Notes: generated by a model from the letters alone, not told the origin. A DNA stretch of 64,000 nt from Bradyrhizobium mercantei (GCF_001982635.1 NZ_MKFI01000003.1:620001-684000); one strand, 5' to 3'. Shown: positions 34,340 to 44,531, counted from the stretch's first letter. A program made the numbers and translations.

Positions 34340-34505
34340 CGGCGTCATTGCGGGGCGATGCGCCAGCATTGAACCCCAATTCGCAATTGCGAATTGGGCA
34401 AGCTTGGGATTCCCCCGGCGCGCAATTGCGCATCTCGGGTTCAGTCCGGAGCAGTCATCGAGCGGCGCACAGCGGCGGCCCGCCGGGACCGCCGCGGGAC
34501 GACGG
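34340..34505. repeat. Palindromic intergenic element with 24-bp perfect dyad
   Basis: At its core, 34375-34398, is a perfect 24-base palindrome with half-site CCCAATTCGCAA. An outer inverted pair TGAACCC (34370-34376) and GGGTTCA (34436-34442) encloses it. It fills most of the gap between DUF3309 and the next minus-strand gene. It looks like another member of the short repeat elements, but no second copy is seen here. Confidence 0.6.
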
Positions 34506-34513
34506 CCTCGCCG

Positions 34514-34891
34514 TCACTTCTTGCTTTCGTCGATCGGAAGCACCTTCAGCGGCGTCGGATAGGGTTCGACCCGCAGCGAGTCGCTGGCGATCAGGCCAAC
34601 CTTGTGCAGCGGTGCCTGTTCGAGATCGCCGGAAGACGATTTGTGCACGGCATATTGCCAGACGCTCATCGAGCCCTTGGCCACCAGCATCTTGGCGATG
34701 CCGCCGGCATTCTGGCCCTCGACCTGCGCGAGATCGGCATCAGTCAGGCCGATCACGATTTCATCCTTGGACGTGATGACCTTGAACAGCGAGATCTTGT
34801 CGGCGGCGAACGCAGGCATGCTCACGGCACTCCCGATGATGAAGCTGGCAAGACCGAAACCAAACAAAAGCTTTCCTGGAATCCGTGGCAT
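34514..34891 (-). CDS. Exported hypothetical protein
   Basis: This is a 125-residue protein with a clear Sec signal peptide (LLFGFGLASFIIGSAVSM, cleavage after AFA near residue 29). The mature part is beta-rich with KISLFKVITSKDEIVIGLTD and a lysine-rich end. ATG 34891 has GAGGAAA upstream. No enzyme motif is visible, and the family is unknown to me. It is probably periplasmic. A strong terminator 52 bases upstream insulates it from msrB. Confidence 0.7.
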   Translation of the reverse strand: MPRIPGKLLFGFGLASFIIGSAVSMPAFAADKISLFKVITSKDEIVIGLTDADLAQVEGQNAGGIAKMLVAKGSMSVWQYAVHKSSSGDLEQAPLHKVGLIASDSLRVEPYPTPLKVLPIDESKK

Positions 34892-34942
34892 CAAAATTTC
34901 CTCATGTTGAGGCGCGGACGGACGGCCAAAGCCAAAACAAAA

Positions 34943-34973
34943 CCCCGCGCGACCGGTTCTTGGTCGCGCGGGG
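34943..34973 (-). terminator. Strong intrinsic terminator after msrB
   Basis: This is a perfect 12-base stem, CCCCGCGCGACC with GGTCGCGCGGGG, around a 7-base loop. It is followed on the minus strand by TTTTGTTTT, so it should end transcription coming from msrB. Confidence 0.88.
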
Positions 34974-35021
34974 CGGATCAAACGTTCGACGGGCCGGTGC
35001 GATATTTGCCAAACCCGCCAT

Positions 35022-35105
35022 TGTCATTGCCGGGCTCGACCCGGCAATCCATCACAGCGAAAAGCTCTGTTATTGATGGATGCGCGGGTCAAGCCCGCGC
35101 ATGAC
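35022..35105. repeat. Dispersed palindromic repeat R6
   Basis: Two adjacent hairpins (TTGCCGGGCTCGACCCGGCAA and GCGCGGGTCAAGCCCGCGC) lie within outer arms GTCATTGCC and CGCATGAC. It lies between msrB and its terminator. Confidence 0.75.
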
Positions 35106-35117
35106 GAGCTTGCTGCC

Positions 35118-35531
<414 letters not shown>

Positions 35532-35550
35532 GGAAACTCCCTTGGTTTGA

Positions 35551-35710
35551 TCGTCATTGCGAGGAGCCAACGGGTCCGGCCTTTGGCCGGCCCGATGATA
35601 AACTCCGCTGACGAAGCAATCCATCTCTCCGCTAGTTGCGGCATGGATTGCTTCCGCGGAGCTTGTCATCCGGCGGGGCTTTGCCCCGACCGGGTGGCTC
35701 GCAATGACGG
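35551..35710. repeat. Dispersed palindromic repeat, family R1 copy 3 (enlarged)
   Basis: The arms are as in the copies at 1875 and 6510 (CGTCATTGCGAGGAGCC and GTGGCTCGCAATGACGG), but extra hairpin sequences (GGCCTTTGGCCGGCC and CGGGGCTTTGCCCCG) are inserted in each half. It fills the gap between msrA and msrB. Confidence 0.8.
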
Positions 35711-35721
35711 GAAGCATCGCC

Positions 35722-36438
35722 TCAGTTGGTGACCTTGGTGCTGCTCACCAGCGTCGGCTTCTCGATGTAGTTCTCCGCGAAGATCTTCTTCAGGTTCTCG
35801 ACCTTCGGGATGTCGTTATACGCAATATAGGGCTGGTTCGGGTGCAGCGTCAGATAGTCCTGGTGGTAGCCTTCCGCCGGATAGAACGCCTCCAGCGCGC
35901 CGACCTTGGTGACGATCGGCTTCTTGTAGACCTTGGCCGCGTTGAGCTGGGCGATGTAGGCGTCCGCCACCTTCTTCTGCTCGTCGCTGGTGGTGAAGAT
36001 CGCCGAGCGATATTGCGTGCCGGAGTCGGGACCCTGGCGGTTGAGCTGGGTCGGGTCGTGCACGACCGAGAAGAAGATCTGCAGGATCTTGCCGTAGGAG
36101 ATCTTCTGCGGGTCGTATTTGATCTCGACCGACTCGGCGTGGCCGGTGGTGCCGGTCGAGACCTTCTCGTAGTCGGCATTCGCCTTGCTGCCGCCGGAGT
36201 AGCCGGACACCGCACTGACGACGCCGGCGGTGTGCTGGAACACGCCCTGCACACCCCAGAAGCAGCCGCCGGCCAGCACCGCGGTCTTGATGCCGGTTTC
36301 CGGCGCACTCGCCGCAGGCGGCGGGATGACCACGGCGTCCTCGGCGGCAAGCGAGGGCGCAATTGCAAACGCGGCGACGGCCAGCGCGCCGATCGCGGCG
36401 GCGCAAAGCGAGACGCGGCTGAGGGAGCTTTTGGGCAT
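35722..36438 (-). CDS. msrA: Peptide-methionine (S)-S-oxide reductase MsrA, exported
   Basis: This 238-residue enzyme reduces methionine-S-sulfoxide. The catalytic Cys is in [15 protein letters not shown] near residue 58, followed by SGYSGG and [11 protein letters not shown]. The first 32 residues form a Sec signal peptide (cleavage after SLA), so unlike most MsrA proteins this one acts in the periplasm. The start is ATG 36438. Its same-strand neighbour msrB lacks a signal, so the pair guards two compartments. Confidence 0.93.
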   Translation of the reverse strand: MPKSSLSRVSLCAAAIGALAVAAFAIAPSLAAEDAVVIPPPAASAPETGIKTAVLAGGCFWGVQGVFQHTAGVVSAVSGYSGGSKANADYEKVSTGTTGHAESVEIKYDPQKISYGKILQIFFSVVHDPTQLNRQGPDSGTQYRSAIFTTSDEQKKVADAYIAQLNAAKVYKKPIVTKVGALEAFYPAEGYHQDYLTLHPNQPYIAYNDIPKVENLKKIFAENYIEKPTLVSSTKVTN

Positions 36439-36818
36439 GGGTTCCTCGTGGGATCGCAGTGGGGGCCAGTCTAGAGCGGGGGCCGGCATTGGCAAACCGG
36501 GCCGGGCTGCTCCGACGCTTCAAAATACGGGCGAAGGGCCGTTTTGTTACGGCGCCGGCCACACGGTTTCGTGAGGGAAATCAGCGCGGTTCAGCGATGA
36601 CGGTGATGGATTTTTGCCCGCGACCCCTCCACTCACGTCGTCCTGGCGAAAGCCAGGACCCAAAACCACCAAATGTAACTGTAGGCGGGATCGTGGCCCG
36701 CGCTTCCCGCAGCAACAAGCAGCCGGGGTAATGGGTCCTGGCTTTCGCCAGGACGACGCCCAATGTTGGTGTCACACACTCATCCGCTTGTCGGGATGAC
36801 GTTGGCGCCTGCGGCACG
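36439..36818. repeat. Dispersed palindromic repeat R5 copy 1, in a 380-base gap
   Basis: The element proper is at 36636-36758, with long arms CGTCGTCCTGGCGAAAGCCA and TGGCTTTCGCCAGGACGACG. A related partial copy is at 57187-57256. The rest of the gap between msrA and the helicase end shows no gene, although an open frame runs through the repeat. Confidence 0.75.
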
Positions 36819-37928
36819 TCACACCACGACGCTGAGCCGCTTTGCCGCCCGCGTGATGCCGGTATAGAGCCAGCGCGCGCGCGAGTCCTGGAACGCAAAG
36901 CTCTCGTCGAACAGCACGACGTCGTCCCATTGCGAGCCCTGCGACTTGTGCACCGTCAGCACATAGCCGTAGTCGAACTCGTCATAGGGCTTGCGCTGCT
37001 CCCACGGCACGCCCTCGACGCCGCCGTCGAAGCATTCGCCGCGCACCGAGACTTTTGTGACCTTGTAGCCGAAATCCTCGTCCGGCATCACGCGCATGGT
37101 GATGATCTTGGATTTCGACTGCGCGCGCGCCTTGACCCGCCACAGCCCGCCGTTGAACAGGCCCTTCTTGCGGTTGTTGCGCAGGCAGACCAGCTTGTCG
37201 CCGGCAACCGGAAGCGGATCCTCGATGTTCAGCCTCTGCCGCACCCGCATGTTGTAGGCGCGGCGGGTGTTGTTGCGGCCGACCAGCACCTGGTCGGCGC
37301 TCATCACGCGGTCCGGATCGAGCTCCTTGCGCGACACCACCTCGCTCTCGCCGTGGCGGCCGATCTCGAGCTCGCGGCCCTCGCGGATATCCATCGACAT
37401 CCGCACGATCGGATCGTCCTGCGCCTGGCGATGCACCTCGGTCAGCATCGCGTCGGGCTCGGCGTCGGTGAAGAAGCCGCCGCCCTGGATCGGCGGCAAT
37501 TGCGCGGGGTCGCCGAGCACCAGCAGCGGGCAATCGAACGACATCAAATCGCGGCCGAGCTCGGCATCGACCATCGAGCATTCGTCGATCACGATCAGCT
37601 TGGCCTTCGATGCCGGCGCGTCGTCCCACAGCTCGAAGCTCGGCTGCTCGACCCCGGACTCGCGGGCGCGGTAGATCAGCGAATGGATCGTGGAGGCGCT
37701 GTCGCACCCCTTGTTGCGCATCACCAGTGCCGCCTTGCCGGTGAAGGCCGCGAACTTCACCTCGCCGTCGACGCCTTCGGCGATGTGGCGGGCGAGCGTG
37801 GTCTTGCCGGTTCCGGCATAGCCGAACAGGCGGAACACCGGCGGCGTGCCGTTTTGGCCGGGCTTGGCCTTCAGCCAGTCGGCGACGGCTTTCAGCGCAG
37901 TGTCCTGATGCGGCGTGAAGGTGGTCAT
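36819..37928 (-). CDS. RecD-like ATP-dependent DNA helicase (short)
   Basis: This is a 369-residue superfamily-1 helicase. Walker A is GYAGTGKTTLA near residues 36-46, Walker B DECSMVDAELG follows, and motifs V/VI are at the end: YVLTVHKSQGSQWDDVVLF and WLYTGITRAAK. It lacks the N-terminal domain of RecD and TraA and is about half their length, so it is a minimal RecD2/Dda-like helicase. ATG 37928 is where homology starts. Its role is probably DNA repair or replication restart. It stands alone between a repeat and the divergent LLM gene. Confidence 0.9.
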   Translation of the reverse strand: MTTFTPHQDTALKAVADWLKAKPGQNGTPPVFRLFGYAGTGKTTLARHIAEGVDGEVKFAAFTGKAALVMRNKGCDSASTIHSLIYRARESGVEQPSFELWDDAPASKAKLIVIDECSMVDAELGRDLMSFDCPLLVLGDPAQLPPIQGGGFFTDAEPDAMLTEVHRQAQDDPIVRMSMDIREGRELEIGRHGESEVVSRKELDPDRVMSADQVLVGRNNTRRAYNMRVRQRLNIEDPLPVAGDKLVCLRNNRKKGLFNGGLWRVKARAQSKSKIITMRVMPDEDFGYKVTKVSVRGECFDGGVEGVPWEQRKPYDEFDYGYVLTVHKSQGSQWDDVVLFDESFAFQDSRARWLYTGITRAAKRLSVVV

Positions 37929-38081
37929 GAGCTTTCGGAAAGGTGAGCGCGCGACCAATAGCGCCGCGACTCAGGCCAGCACAAGCTAACCATTCATGTA
38001 TTCCAATCAAGCGGGCTTCCCGCTCTGCGGAATTGGGGTTTCGCCCCGGAGGCTAGACTTGAGGGGCGACGCCACTAGACT

Positions 38082-38102
38082 GACCGACAATAATAAACGG
38101 TC
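38082..38102. promoter_or_regulatory. Inverted repeat upstream of LLM gene
   Basis: GACCG, 11 A+T-rich bases, CGGTC stands 27-47 bases before the LLM oxidoreductase start. It could be an operator or part of the promoter of that gene; short arms make this uncertain. Confidence 0.3.
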
Positions 38103-38128
38103 GGGGACGCGACCTTGGGAGTGACGCC

Positions 38129-39334
38129 ATGAAATTCGGCATCTTTTACGAGCTGCAACTGCCGCGCCCGTGGAGCGACGGCGACGAGCTCAGGCTCTAC
38201 CAGAACGCGCTGACACAATTGGAGACGGCCGACCGGCTCGCGTACGACTACGCCTGGGTCGTGGAGCATCACTTCCTCGAGGAATACTCGCATTCGCCGG
38301 CGCCGGAATCCTTCCTTGCCGCCGCCAGCCAGCGCACCCGGAGCATCCGGCTCGGCCACGGCATCTTCCAGCTCACCACCAATCATCCCGCCCGCGTCGC
38401 CGAGCGGGTCGCGGTGCTCGATCTCCTGAGCAACGGCCGCTGCGAGTTCGGCATGGGCGAAAGCGCCTCGATCACCGAGCTGACGCCGTTCGGCCGCGAC
38501 ATGGAGACCAAGCGCGAGGTGTTCGAGGAGGCGGTCCAGGCGATCTTCCCGATGTTCACCAAGGTCGGCACCGAGCATCATGGCAGGTATTTCGACATCC
38601 CCTTGCGCAACGTCGTGCCGAAGCCGGTGCAGAAGCCGCATCCGCCGCTCTGGATGGCCTGCTCGCAGCTGCCGACCATCGAACGCGCCGGGCAGAACGG
38701 ATTTGGCGCGCTCGGCTTTCAGTTCGTCAGCGCCGAGGCGGCGCATGCCTGGGTGCACGCCTATTACAACGCGATCACCAAGCGGCTGAACAAGCTCGCC
38801 GACTACGAGATCAATCCGAACATGGCGCTGGTCTCGTTCTTCATGTGCGCGAAGACCGACGAGGAGGCACGCAAGCGTGCAGACGGCGCGACCTTCTTCC
38901 AGTTCGCGCTGCGCTATTACGGCCAGGCGCAGAACCGGCAGCGCCCGGCGCCGGGCACCGTCAACATGTGGGACGAGTACAACAAGTGGAAGCGCGACAA
39001 TCCGGAGGCGCAGGAGGCCGCGCTGCGCGGCGGCCTGATCGGCTCGCCGGAGACGATCGCCAGGAAGCTGCGGCGCTTCCGTTCGTCGCATATCGATCAG
39101 GTGATCCTGCTCAACCAGGCCGGCAAGAACACCCATGAGCACATCTGCGAGTCGCTCGAGCTGTTCGCCAAAGAGGTGATGCCGGAGTTCCAGCACGATC
39201 CCGAGCACGATGCCTGGAAAAAGGGCGTGCTCGACGGCTCGATCCAGCTCGAGGAGATCGACACCCAGGCGTTCACCGATCGCTACGGTAAACTCGCCGT
39301 CAATGTCGGCTCGAAAGCCGCCGCTGCCGGCTGA
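38129..39334 (+). CDS. LLM-class flavin-dependent oxidoreductase
   Basis: This 401-residue enzyme of the luciferase-like monooxygenase superfamily uses reduced FMN and oxygen. Family blocks seen are MKFGIFYELQLPRPW at the start, WVVEHHFLEEY, RIRLGHGIFQL-like strands, and LLSNGRCEFGMG in the middle. It precedes a sulfonate-use operon on the same strand after a 318-base gap with a strong hairpin. It may desulfonate or oxidise a related compound and draw FMNH2 from the reductase at 44532; this is an inference. The substrate is unknown. Confidence 0.9.
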   Translation: MKFGIFYELQLPRPWSDGDELRLYQNALTQLETADRLAYDYAWVVEHHFLEEYSHSPAPESFLAAASQRTRSIRLGHGIFQLTTNHPARVAERVAVLDLLSNGRCEFGMGESASITELTPFGRDMETKREVFEEAVQAIFPMFTKVGTEHHGRYFDIPLRNVVPKPVQKPHPPLWMACSQLPTIERAGQNGFGALGFQFVSAEAAHAWVHAYYNAITKRLNKLADYEINPNMALVSFFMCAKTDEEARKRADGATFFQFALRYYGQAQNRQRPAPGTVNMWDEYNKWKRDNPEAQEAALRGGLIGSPETIARKLRRFRSSHIDQVILLNQAGKNTHEHICESLELFAKEVMPEFQHDPEHDAWKKGVLDGSIQLEEIDTQAFTDRYGKLAVNVGSKAAAAG

Positions 39335-39339
39335 TCAAT

Positions 39340-39442
39340 ATCTGGAGCTTCGGCTCTGAGTGATTCAGAGCCGAAGCTCCAGATTTCTTGTTTGTCGCGT
39401 TTTCTTCACGCGAACCGGTATCCACTTCGCTCGAAAACGCTC
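39340..39442. repeat. Composite repeat R3, copy B, also terminator
   Basis: A perfect 20-base stem (ATCTGGAGCTTCGGCTCTGA at 39340-39359 with its complement at 39365-39384, loop 5) is followed by TTTCTTGTTTG, then the conserved R3 block. It starts 5 bases after the LLM stop and should terminate it. The rest of the 318-base gap to the next gene shows only the ssuA promoter region. Confidence 0.85.
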
Positions 39443-39652
39443 CTGTGCAGCGACCTCGCGTTTCCGTGAGGAAAATAATTCGCTACACGCGATCAGCGCT
39501 TTAAAAGAAACGACACGCGCGATGCCTGCACCGAAGTGCTGGCATCGCTATTTTTGTGCGGTGCTCGACAGCTTCATTCGCGCGCCCCATCATCCTGACA
39601 ACGCATGATCGTGCAGCGCGATAGCGCAGCTGATCGTCAGGAGAATTTTGGA

Positions 39653-40603
39653 ATGAAGCGTCGTGAGTTCCTCAAATTTTCGCTCGGCACTGCCGCAGCG
39701 GCTGCGCTGTCACAGCGAGCAGAGGCGCAAGCGGACGCGAAGGAAATTCGTATCGGCTACCAGAAGAACGGCGTGCTCGTCATCACGCGGCAGCGCGAGG
39801 CCTTGGAAAATCATTTCAAGCCGCAGGGTGTCAGCGTGAAATGGGTCGAGTTCTCCTCGGGCCCGCCGATGATGGAGGCGATGAATGTCGGCAGCGTCGA
39901 TTACGGCGCGGTCGGCGATTCGCCGCCGATCTTCGCGCAGGCCGCCGGCGCGGCCATCGTCTATGCCGCGGCGCAGCCGATCATCAACGGATCGGGCATC
40001 CTGGTGCCGCAGAATTCGGCAATCAGGGACATCACTGATCTCAAGGGCAAGCGCGTCGGCTTCACCAAGGGATCGAGCGCCCATAACGTCGTGATCCAGA
40101 CGCTGGAGAAGGCCGGGCTTACCTATGACGACATCACGCCGGTCTATCTGACGCCGCCGGACGCCGGTCCGGCCTTCGCCAATGGCGGCATCGATGCCTG
40201 GGCAATCTGGGATCCGTATTTCGCGATCGCCGAGACCAAGCAGAACGGCCGGATTCTGGTCAAGACCCGCGACATCACCAAGACCAACTCGTTCTACATC
40301 GCCAACCGCGACTTCGCCCGCAATCACGGCGCCCTCCTGCAGCAGATCGTCGACGTCACGACGTCGAGCGCGGCATGGGCGCAGGCGCATCCCGATGAGG
40401 TCGCGAAATCGCTCGCCGCGGTCACCGGCGTGCCGCTGGACATCCAGACCATCGCGGCGAAGCGGGCGGGCTTTTCGGTCGGACCCGTCACCGACGATAT
40501 CATCGCGACCCAGCAGGGCGTCGCCGACCGCTTCTTCAAGCTCGGCCTGATCCCGAAGCAGATCGCGATCCGCGACATCGTCTGGCGCAACACGCAGACC
40601 TGA
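39653..40603 (+). CDS. ssuA: Sulfonate ABC transporter binding protein (SsuA type 1)
   Basis: This 316-residue periplasmic receptor starts with a twin-arginine-like signal (MKRREFLKFSLGTAAAAALS, cleavage after AEA). The mature protein has the NitT/TauT-SsuA fold with IRIGYQKNGVLVITRQREAL, then VKWVEFSSGPPMMEAMNVGS, GSGILVPQNSAI and AWAIWDPYFAI. It should bring alkanesulfonates to the SsuBC transporter encoded downstream. ATG 39653 has CAGGAG upstream. A second, different SsuA follows 51 bases later, about 45-50% alike by eye. Confidence 0.9.
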   Translation: MKRREFLKFSLGTAAAAALSQRAEAQADAKEIRIGYQKNGVLVITRQREALENHFKPQGVSVKWVEFSSGPPMMEAMNVGSVDYGAVGDSPPIFAQAAGAAIVYAAAQPIINGSGILVPQNSAIRDITDLKGKRVGFTKGSSAHNVVIQTLEKAGLTYDDITPVYLTPPDAGPAFANGGIDAWAIWDPYFAIAETKQNGRILVKTRDITKTNSFYIANRDFARNHGALLQQIVDVTTSSAAWAQAHPDEVAKSLAAVTGVPLDIQTIAAKRAGFSVGPVTDDIIATQQGVADRFFKLGLIPKQIAIRDIVWRNTQT

Positions 40604-40654
40604 ATCGCGCGCCTTGCTCAATTCCTTGGTCAATTCAATGCAAAGGATATTCCC

Positions 40655-41608
40655 ATGACGCGTTTGTTTCGACGCTGGGTTGCCCGCGCGGTGCTGTCGG
40701 TCAGCATCGTCGCTGCGAGCGTCGGCGCCTCCTACGGCCAGGACAAGGTCGTTCGCGTCGGCTTCCAGAAATACGGCAAGCTGGTGCTGCTCAAGAGCAA
40801 AGGCTCGCTCGAGCAGAAGCTGAAATCGGTCGGCTACAGCGTGGCGTGGACCGAGTTTCCGTCCGGGCCGCCGCTGCTTGAAGCGCTCAATGTCGGCGCG
40901 ATCGACTTCGGCAACACCGGCGAGGCGCCGCCGATCTTCGCGCAGGCCGCCGGCGCGCCGATCCAGTATGTCGCCTACGAGCCGCCGGCGCCGAAGGGCG
41001 AGGCGATCCTGGTGCCGAAGGACAGCCCGATCAAGTCGGTTGCCGATCTCAGGGCCAAGAAGGTCGCGCTCAACAAGGGCTCCAACGTCCACTATCTGCT
41101 GGTGAAGGCGCTGGAGAAGGCCGGCGTCAAATATTCCGAGATCGAGCCGGTGTTCCTGGCGCCGGCCGACGCGCGCGCGGCGTTCGAGCGCGGCGCGGTC
41201 GATGCCTGGGTGATCTGGGATCCGTTCCAGGCCGCGGCCGAAGCTGCGACCAGCGCGCGCACCATCGCCGACGGCACCGGCATCGTCGCGAATTATCAGT
41301 TCTACTTCGCCTCGAAGAAGTTCTTGCAGACCGATCCGAAGATCGTCGAGCTGGTGCTGGCGCAGCTCAGCGAGGTCGACGACTGGGCCAAGGGCGATAT
41401 CCACGCCGTCGCCGAGCAGCTCGCGCCGAGCATCGGCCTGTCGGTACCGGTGGTGGAGGTCGCGCTGAAGCGGCAGGCCTACGGCATCAAGCCGGTCACC
41501 GATGCAGTGGTCGCAGATCAGCAACAGGTCGCCGACACCTTCTTCGCGCTCGGCCTGATCCCCAAACAAATCAAGATTTCCGACGTCGCATGGAGGCCGG
41601 GCACGTGA
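40655..41608 (+). CDS. Sulfonate ABC transporter binding protein (SsuA type 2)
   Basis: This 317-residue periplasmic receptor has a Sec-type signal peptide (cleavage near SYGQ, residue 29). Core motifs are [58 protein letters not shown] and [11 protein letters not shown]. It is a paralog of the gene just upstream, suggesting the operon takes up two groups of sulfonates through one permease. Its stop overlaps the ssuD start (GTGA). ATG 40655 has AAAGGA upstream. Confidence 0.9.
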   Translation: MTRLFRRWVARAVLSVSIVAASVGASYGQDKVVRVGFQKYGKLVLLKSKGSLEQKLKSVGYSVAWTEFPSGPPLLEALNVGAIDFGNTGEAPPIFAQAAGAPIQYVAYEPPAPKGEAILVPKDSPIKSVADLRAKKVALNKGSNVHYLLVKALEKAGVKYSEIEPVFLAPADARAAFERGAVDAWVIWDPFQAAAEAATSARTIADGTGIVANYQFYFASKKFLQTDPKIVELVLAQLSEVDDWAKGDIHAVAEQLAPSIGLSVPVVEVALKRQAYGIKPVTDAVVADQQQVADTFFALGLIPKQIKISDVAWRPGT

Positions 41609-42771
41609 GCACCCCAACGAACACCAACATCCTCTGGTTCCTGCCGACCCACGGCGACAGCCGCTATCTCGGCACGTCGATCGGTGGCCGGGAGGTGAAC
41701 TTCAACTATCTGCGCCAGATCGCGCAGGCCGCCGACCAGCTCGGTTATTACGGCGTGCTGCTGCCGACGGGCCGGAGCTGCGAGGATTCCTGGGTGGTGG
41801 CCTCAGCCGTCGCGCCCTGGACCGAGCGGCTGCGCTATCTCGTGGCGGTCAGGCCCGGCCTGCAATCGCCGAGCGTTGCCGCGCGCATGACCGCGACACT
41901 CGACCGGCTGTCGAACGGCCGTCTGCTGATCAACGTCGTCACCGGGGGCGATCCGGTCGAGAACAAGGGCGACGGCATCTTCCTCGACCACGACGAGCGC
42001 TACGCGGTGACCCGCGAGTTCCTCAACGTCTACAGCGATCTCTTGGCGGGCAAGACGGTCAATGTCGAGGGCAAGCACATCCGGATCGAGGATGGCCGCC
42101 TGCTGTTCAACCCGGTGCAATCGCCGCGGCCGCCGCTGTATTTCGGCGGCTCCTCGGATGCCGGCATCGACGTCGCGGTCGACACCGTCGATAAATACCT
42201 CACCTGGGGCGAGCCGCCGGCGCAGGTCGCCGAGAAGATCGCCAAGGTGAAGGCGGTGGCCGCGCAGCGCGGCCGCAAGCTGTCGTTCGGCATCCGCCTG
42301 CACGTGATCGTGCGCGAGACCAATGCGGAGGCGTGGCGCGCCGCTGACGAACTGATCCAGTACGTCACCGATGACACCGTCGCCGCTGCGCAAAAGATCT
42401 TCGCACGGATGGACTCGGTCGGCCAGCAGCGCATGGCGCAGTTGCATGGCGGGCGCCGCGACCAACTCGAGATCAGCCCGAACCTCTGGGCCGGCGTCGG
42501 CCTGGTGCGCGGTGGCGCCGGCACCGCGCTGGTCGGCGATCCCCAGACCGTCGCGGCACGGATCAAGGAGTATCAGGACATCGGCGTCGATACCTTCATC
42601 ATGTCGGGATACCCGCACCTCGAGGAAGCCTATCGCTTCGCCGAGCTGGTGTTCCCGCTGCTGTCGCTGGCGCAAGGCGGCAACGTGACGCCGATCCGCG
42701 TCAACACCGGGCCGTTCGGCGAGACCATCGGCAACGACTACCGTCCGCAGAAGCAGGCATCGCAATCATGA
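41605..42771 (+). CDS. ssuD: FMNH2-dependent alkanesulfonate monooxygenase
   Basis: This is a 388-residue cytosolic enzyme that splits alkanesulfonates into aldehyde and sulfite using FMNH2 and oxygen. Recognisable SsuD blocks are [17 protein letters not shown] at the start, [52 protein letters not shown] and [12 protein letters not shown]. The start is GTG 41605 with GGAGG 8 bases upstream and a GTGA overlap with the previous stop; ATG 41590 would add five residues. It overlaps ssuC by ATGA. FMNH2 likely comes from the flavin reductase at 44532. Confidence 0.95.
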   Translation: MSTPTNTNILWFLPTHGDSRYLGTSIGGREVNFNYLRQIAQAADQLGYYGVLLPTGRSCEDSWVVASAVAPWTERLRYLVAVRPGLQSPSVAARMTATLDRLSNGRLLINVVTGGDPVENKGDGIFLDHDERYAVTREFLNVYSDLLAGKTVNVEGKHIRIEDGRLLFNPVQSPRPPLYFGGSSDAGIDVAVDTVDKYLTWGEPPAQVAEKIAKVKAVAAQRGRKLSFGIRLHVIVRETNAEAWRAADELIQYVTDDTVAAAQKIFARMDSVGQQRMAQLHGGRRDQLEISPNLWAGVGLVRGGAGTALVGDPQTVAARIKEYQDIGVDTFIMSGYPHLEEAYRFAELVFPLLSLAQGGNVTPIRVNTGPFGETIGNDYRPQKQASQS

Positions 42772-43676
42772 GCTTGATCGATTCACTACCGCGCCGCAAA
42801 GCGTTTTCGAGCGAAGTGGACGCCGGTTCGCGTGAAGAAAACGCGTCAAAACAAAAATCTGGAGCTCCGTTCCGATCCGATCGGAACGGAAACAGCTCCA
42901 GCGCACCCAAATTGCCCAAGGTCGACGGCCTGATCCCCTGGATCGTGCCGCTCGCCATCGTGCTGGTCTGGCAGCTCGCCTGCGTCACCGGCTTTGTCCC
43001 CTCGCGCGTGCTGCCGGCGCCGACCGACGTTGCGCTGGCAGGTTGGAAGCTGCTGCTGTCGGGCGAACTGATCCGCAACATCTGGGTCAGCTTCTGGCGC
43101 GCCTCGATCGGTTTTTTGATCGGCGGCAGCATCGGCTTCGCCTTCGGGCTCGCCAACGGGTTGTCGCAGCTGTCGGCAAAACTCACCGACACCACGCTGC
43201 AGATGGTGCGCAACATCCCGCATCTGGCCCTGATCCCGCTGGTCATCCTGTGGTTCGGCATCGACGAGTCGGCAAAGCTCTTTCTGGTGGCGCTCGGCGT
43301 GTTCTTCCCGATCTATCTCAACACGCTGCACGGCATCCGCACCGTCGACCCGCAGCTGATCGAGATGGGCCGCATCTACGGCATGACCGACGGCGAACTG
43401 TTCCGCCGGGTGATCTTCCCGGGCGCGCTGCCGTCGATCTTCGTCGGCCTGCGCTTTGCGCTGGGCATCATGTGGCTGACCTTGATCGTCGCCGAGACCA
43501 TCGCGGCCACGTCGGGCCTCGGCTACATGGCGATGCAGGCGCGCGAATTCATGCTGATCGACGTCGTCGTGCTGTCGATCCTGATCTACGCCTTGCTCGG
43601 CAAGCTCGCCGACAGCGCCTCGCGGGCGCTGGAGCGGCTGACGCTGTCGTGGCACCCCGCCTTCCAGAAGAAGTGA
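42768..43676 (+). CDS. ssuC: Sulfonate ABC transporter permease
   Basis: This is a 302-residue inner-membrane permease. The membrane part starts near residue 53 ([19 protein letters not shown]), and the EAA loop is around residues 200-220 ([24 protein letters not shown]). The first 45 residues are unusual: codons 12-45 are encoded by composite repeat R3 (42800-42901) read in frame, giving a polar, Ser/Lys-rich cytoplasmic tail ([15 protein letters not shown]). ATGA overlap with ssuD fixes the start. An internal restart after the repeat is possible, but I see no good ribosome site. Confidence 0.92.
   Translation: MSLIDSLPRRKAFSSEVDAGSREENASKQKSGAPFRSDRNGNSSSAPKLPKVDGLIPWIVPLAIVLVWQLACVTGFVPSRVLPAPTDVALAGWKLLLSGELIRNIWVSFWRASIGFLIGGSIGFAFGLANGLSQLSAKLTDTTLQMVRNIPHLALIPLVILWFGIDESAKLFLVALGVFFPIYLNTLHGIRTVDPQLIEMGRIYGMTDGELFRRVIFPGALPSIFVGLRFALGIMWLTLIVAETIAATSGLGYMAMQAREFMLIDVVVLSILIYALLGKLADSASRALERLTLSWHPAFQKK
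42800..42901 (+). repeat. Composite repeat R3, copy C, inside ssuC
   Basis: The conserved block GCGTTTTCGAGCGAAGTGGA and CGCGTGAAGAAAACGCGTC is followed by AATCTGGAGCT, a hairpin CCGTTCCGATC/GATCGGAACGG and AGCTCCAG. It has the same order as copies A and B in the other orientation, and it is in frame and stop-free within ssuC. Confidence 0.9.
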
Positions 43677-43678
43677 GA

Positions 43679-44524
43679 ATGAGTATGCAAGAAGCGCTTC
43701 GTTTCCAGCCCGTTGACGCCGAGCCGGTCGATCGTTCCGACATCCGCGTGCAGGCGCGGCAGTTGCGGCGCGGGCCGGAAGCGGCGACCCGCGGCCTCTC
43801 GCTGACCATCCGCGGCCTGCGCAAGGCGTTCGGCGACAATGAGGTGCTGCGCGGCATCGACCTGCACATCCCCTCAGGCCAGTTCGTCGCGATCGTCGGC
43901 CGCAGCGGCTGCGGCAAGAGCACGCTGCTGCGCCTGATCGCCGGCCTCGAGGCGCCGACCGCGGGCAACATCGCCTTCGGCGAACAGCCGCGGGCGCAGG
44001 ACGTCAGGGTCATGTTCCAGGAGCCGCGCCTGCTGCCCTGGGCGCGGGTGCTGTCCAACGTCGAGGTGGGGCTGGGACGCGAACGCTCGTCCGCCGACGC
44101 CCAGGCCCGCGCCGAGCGCGCGCTGGTCGAGGTCGGCCTCGCCGACAAGCGCACCCAGTGGCCGTCGGTGCTCTCCGGCGGCCAGAAGCAGCGCGTCGCG
44201 CTGGCACGGGCGCTGGTCAGCCAGCCGCGCGTGCTGGCGTTCGACGAACCGCTCGGCGCGCTCGACGCGCTGACGCGGATCTCGATGCAGCAATTGCTGG
44301 AGCGGGTCTGGCGCGACCAGGGCTTCACCGCGATCCTGGTGACGCATGACGTCGCCGAGGCGGTCGCACTCGCCGACCGCGTGCTGGTCATCGAGGATGG
44401 TCGCATCGCGCAGGACGTCACGATCGACCTGCCGCGGCCGCGCCGCCGCGGTTCGGCCGAGCTCGCCACGCTGGAAGGCGAGATCCTGAAGCACCTGCTC
44501 GAAGGCAGCGAAGACACGCAGTGA
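43679..44524 (+). CDS. ssuB: Sulfonate ABC transporter ATPase
   Basis: This is a 281-residue ATPase that powers the SsuC channel. Walker [10 protein letters not shown] is at residues 74-82, the signature [15 protein letters not shown] follows, and Walker B is [16 protein letters not shown] with the H-loop [10 protein letters not shown]. It has an N-terminal extension of about 40 residues beyond a minimal ABC domain. It starts 2 bases after the ssuC stop, and the flavin reductase follows after 7 bases. Confidence 0.95.
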   Translation: MSMQEALRFQPVDAEPVDRSDIRVQARQLRRGPEAATRGLSLTIRGLRKAFGDNEVLRGIDLHIPSGQFVAIVGRSGCGKSTLLRLIAGLEAPTAGNIAFGEQPRAQDVRVMFQEPRLLPWARVLSNVEVGLGRERSSADAQARAERALVEVGLADKRTQWPSVLSGGQKQRVALARALVSQPRVLAFDEPLGALDALTRISMQQLLERVWRDQGFTAILVTHDVAEAVALADRVLVIEDGRIAQDVTIDLPRPRRRGSAELATLEGEILKHLLEGSEDTQ

Positions 44525-44531
44525 GGTCGCC

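Noticed and set aside
36581..36898. Open frame through repeat R5 on the minus strand
   Set aside because: Most of it is the inverted repeat itself and it overlaps the helicase end; no independent coding support.
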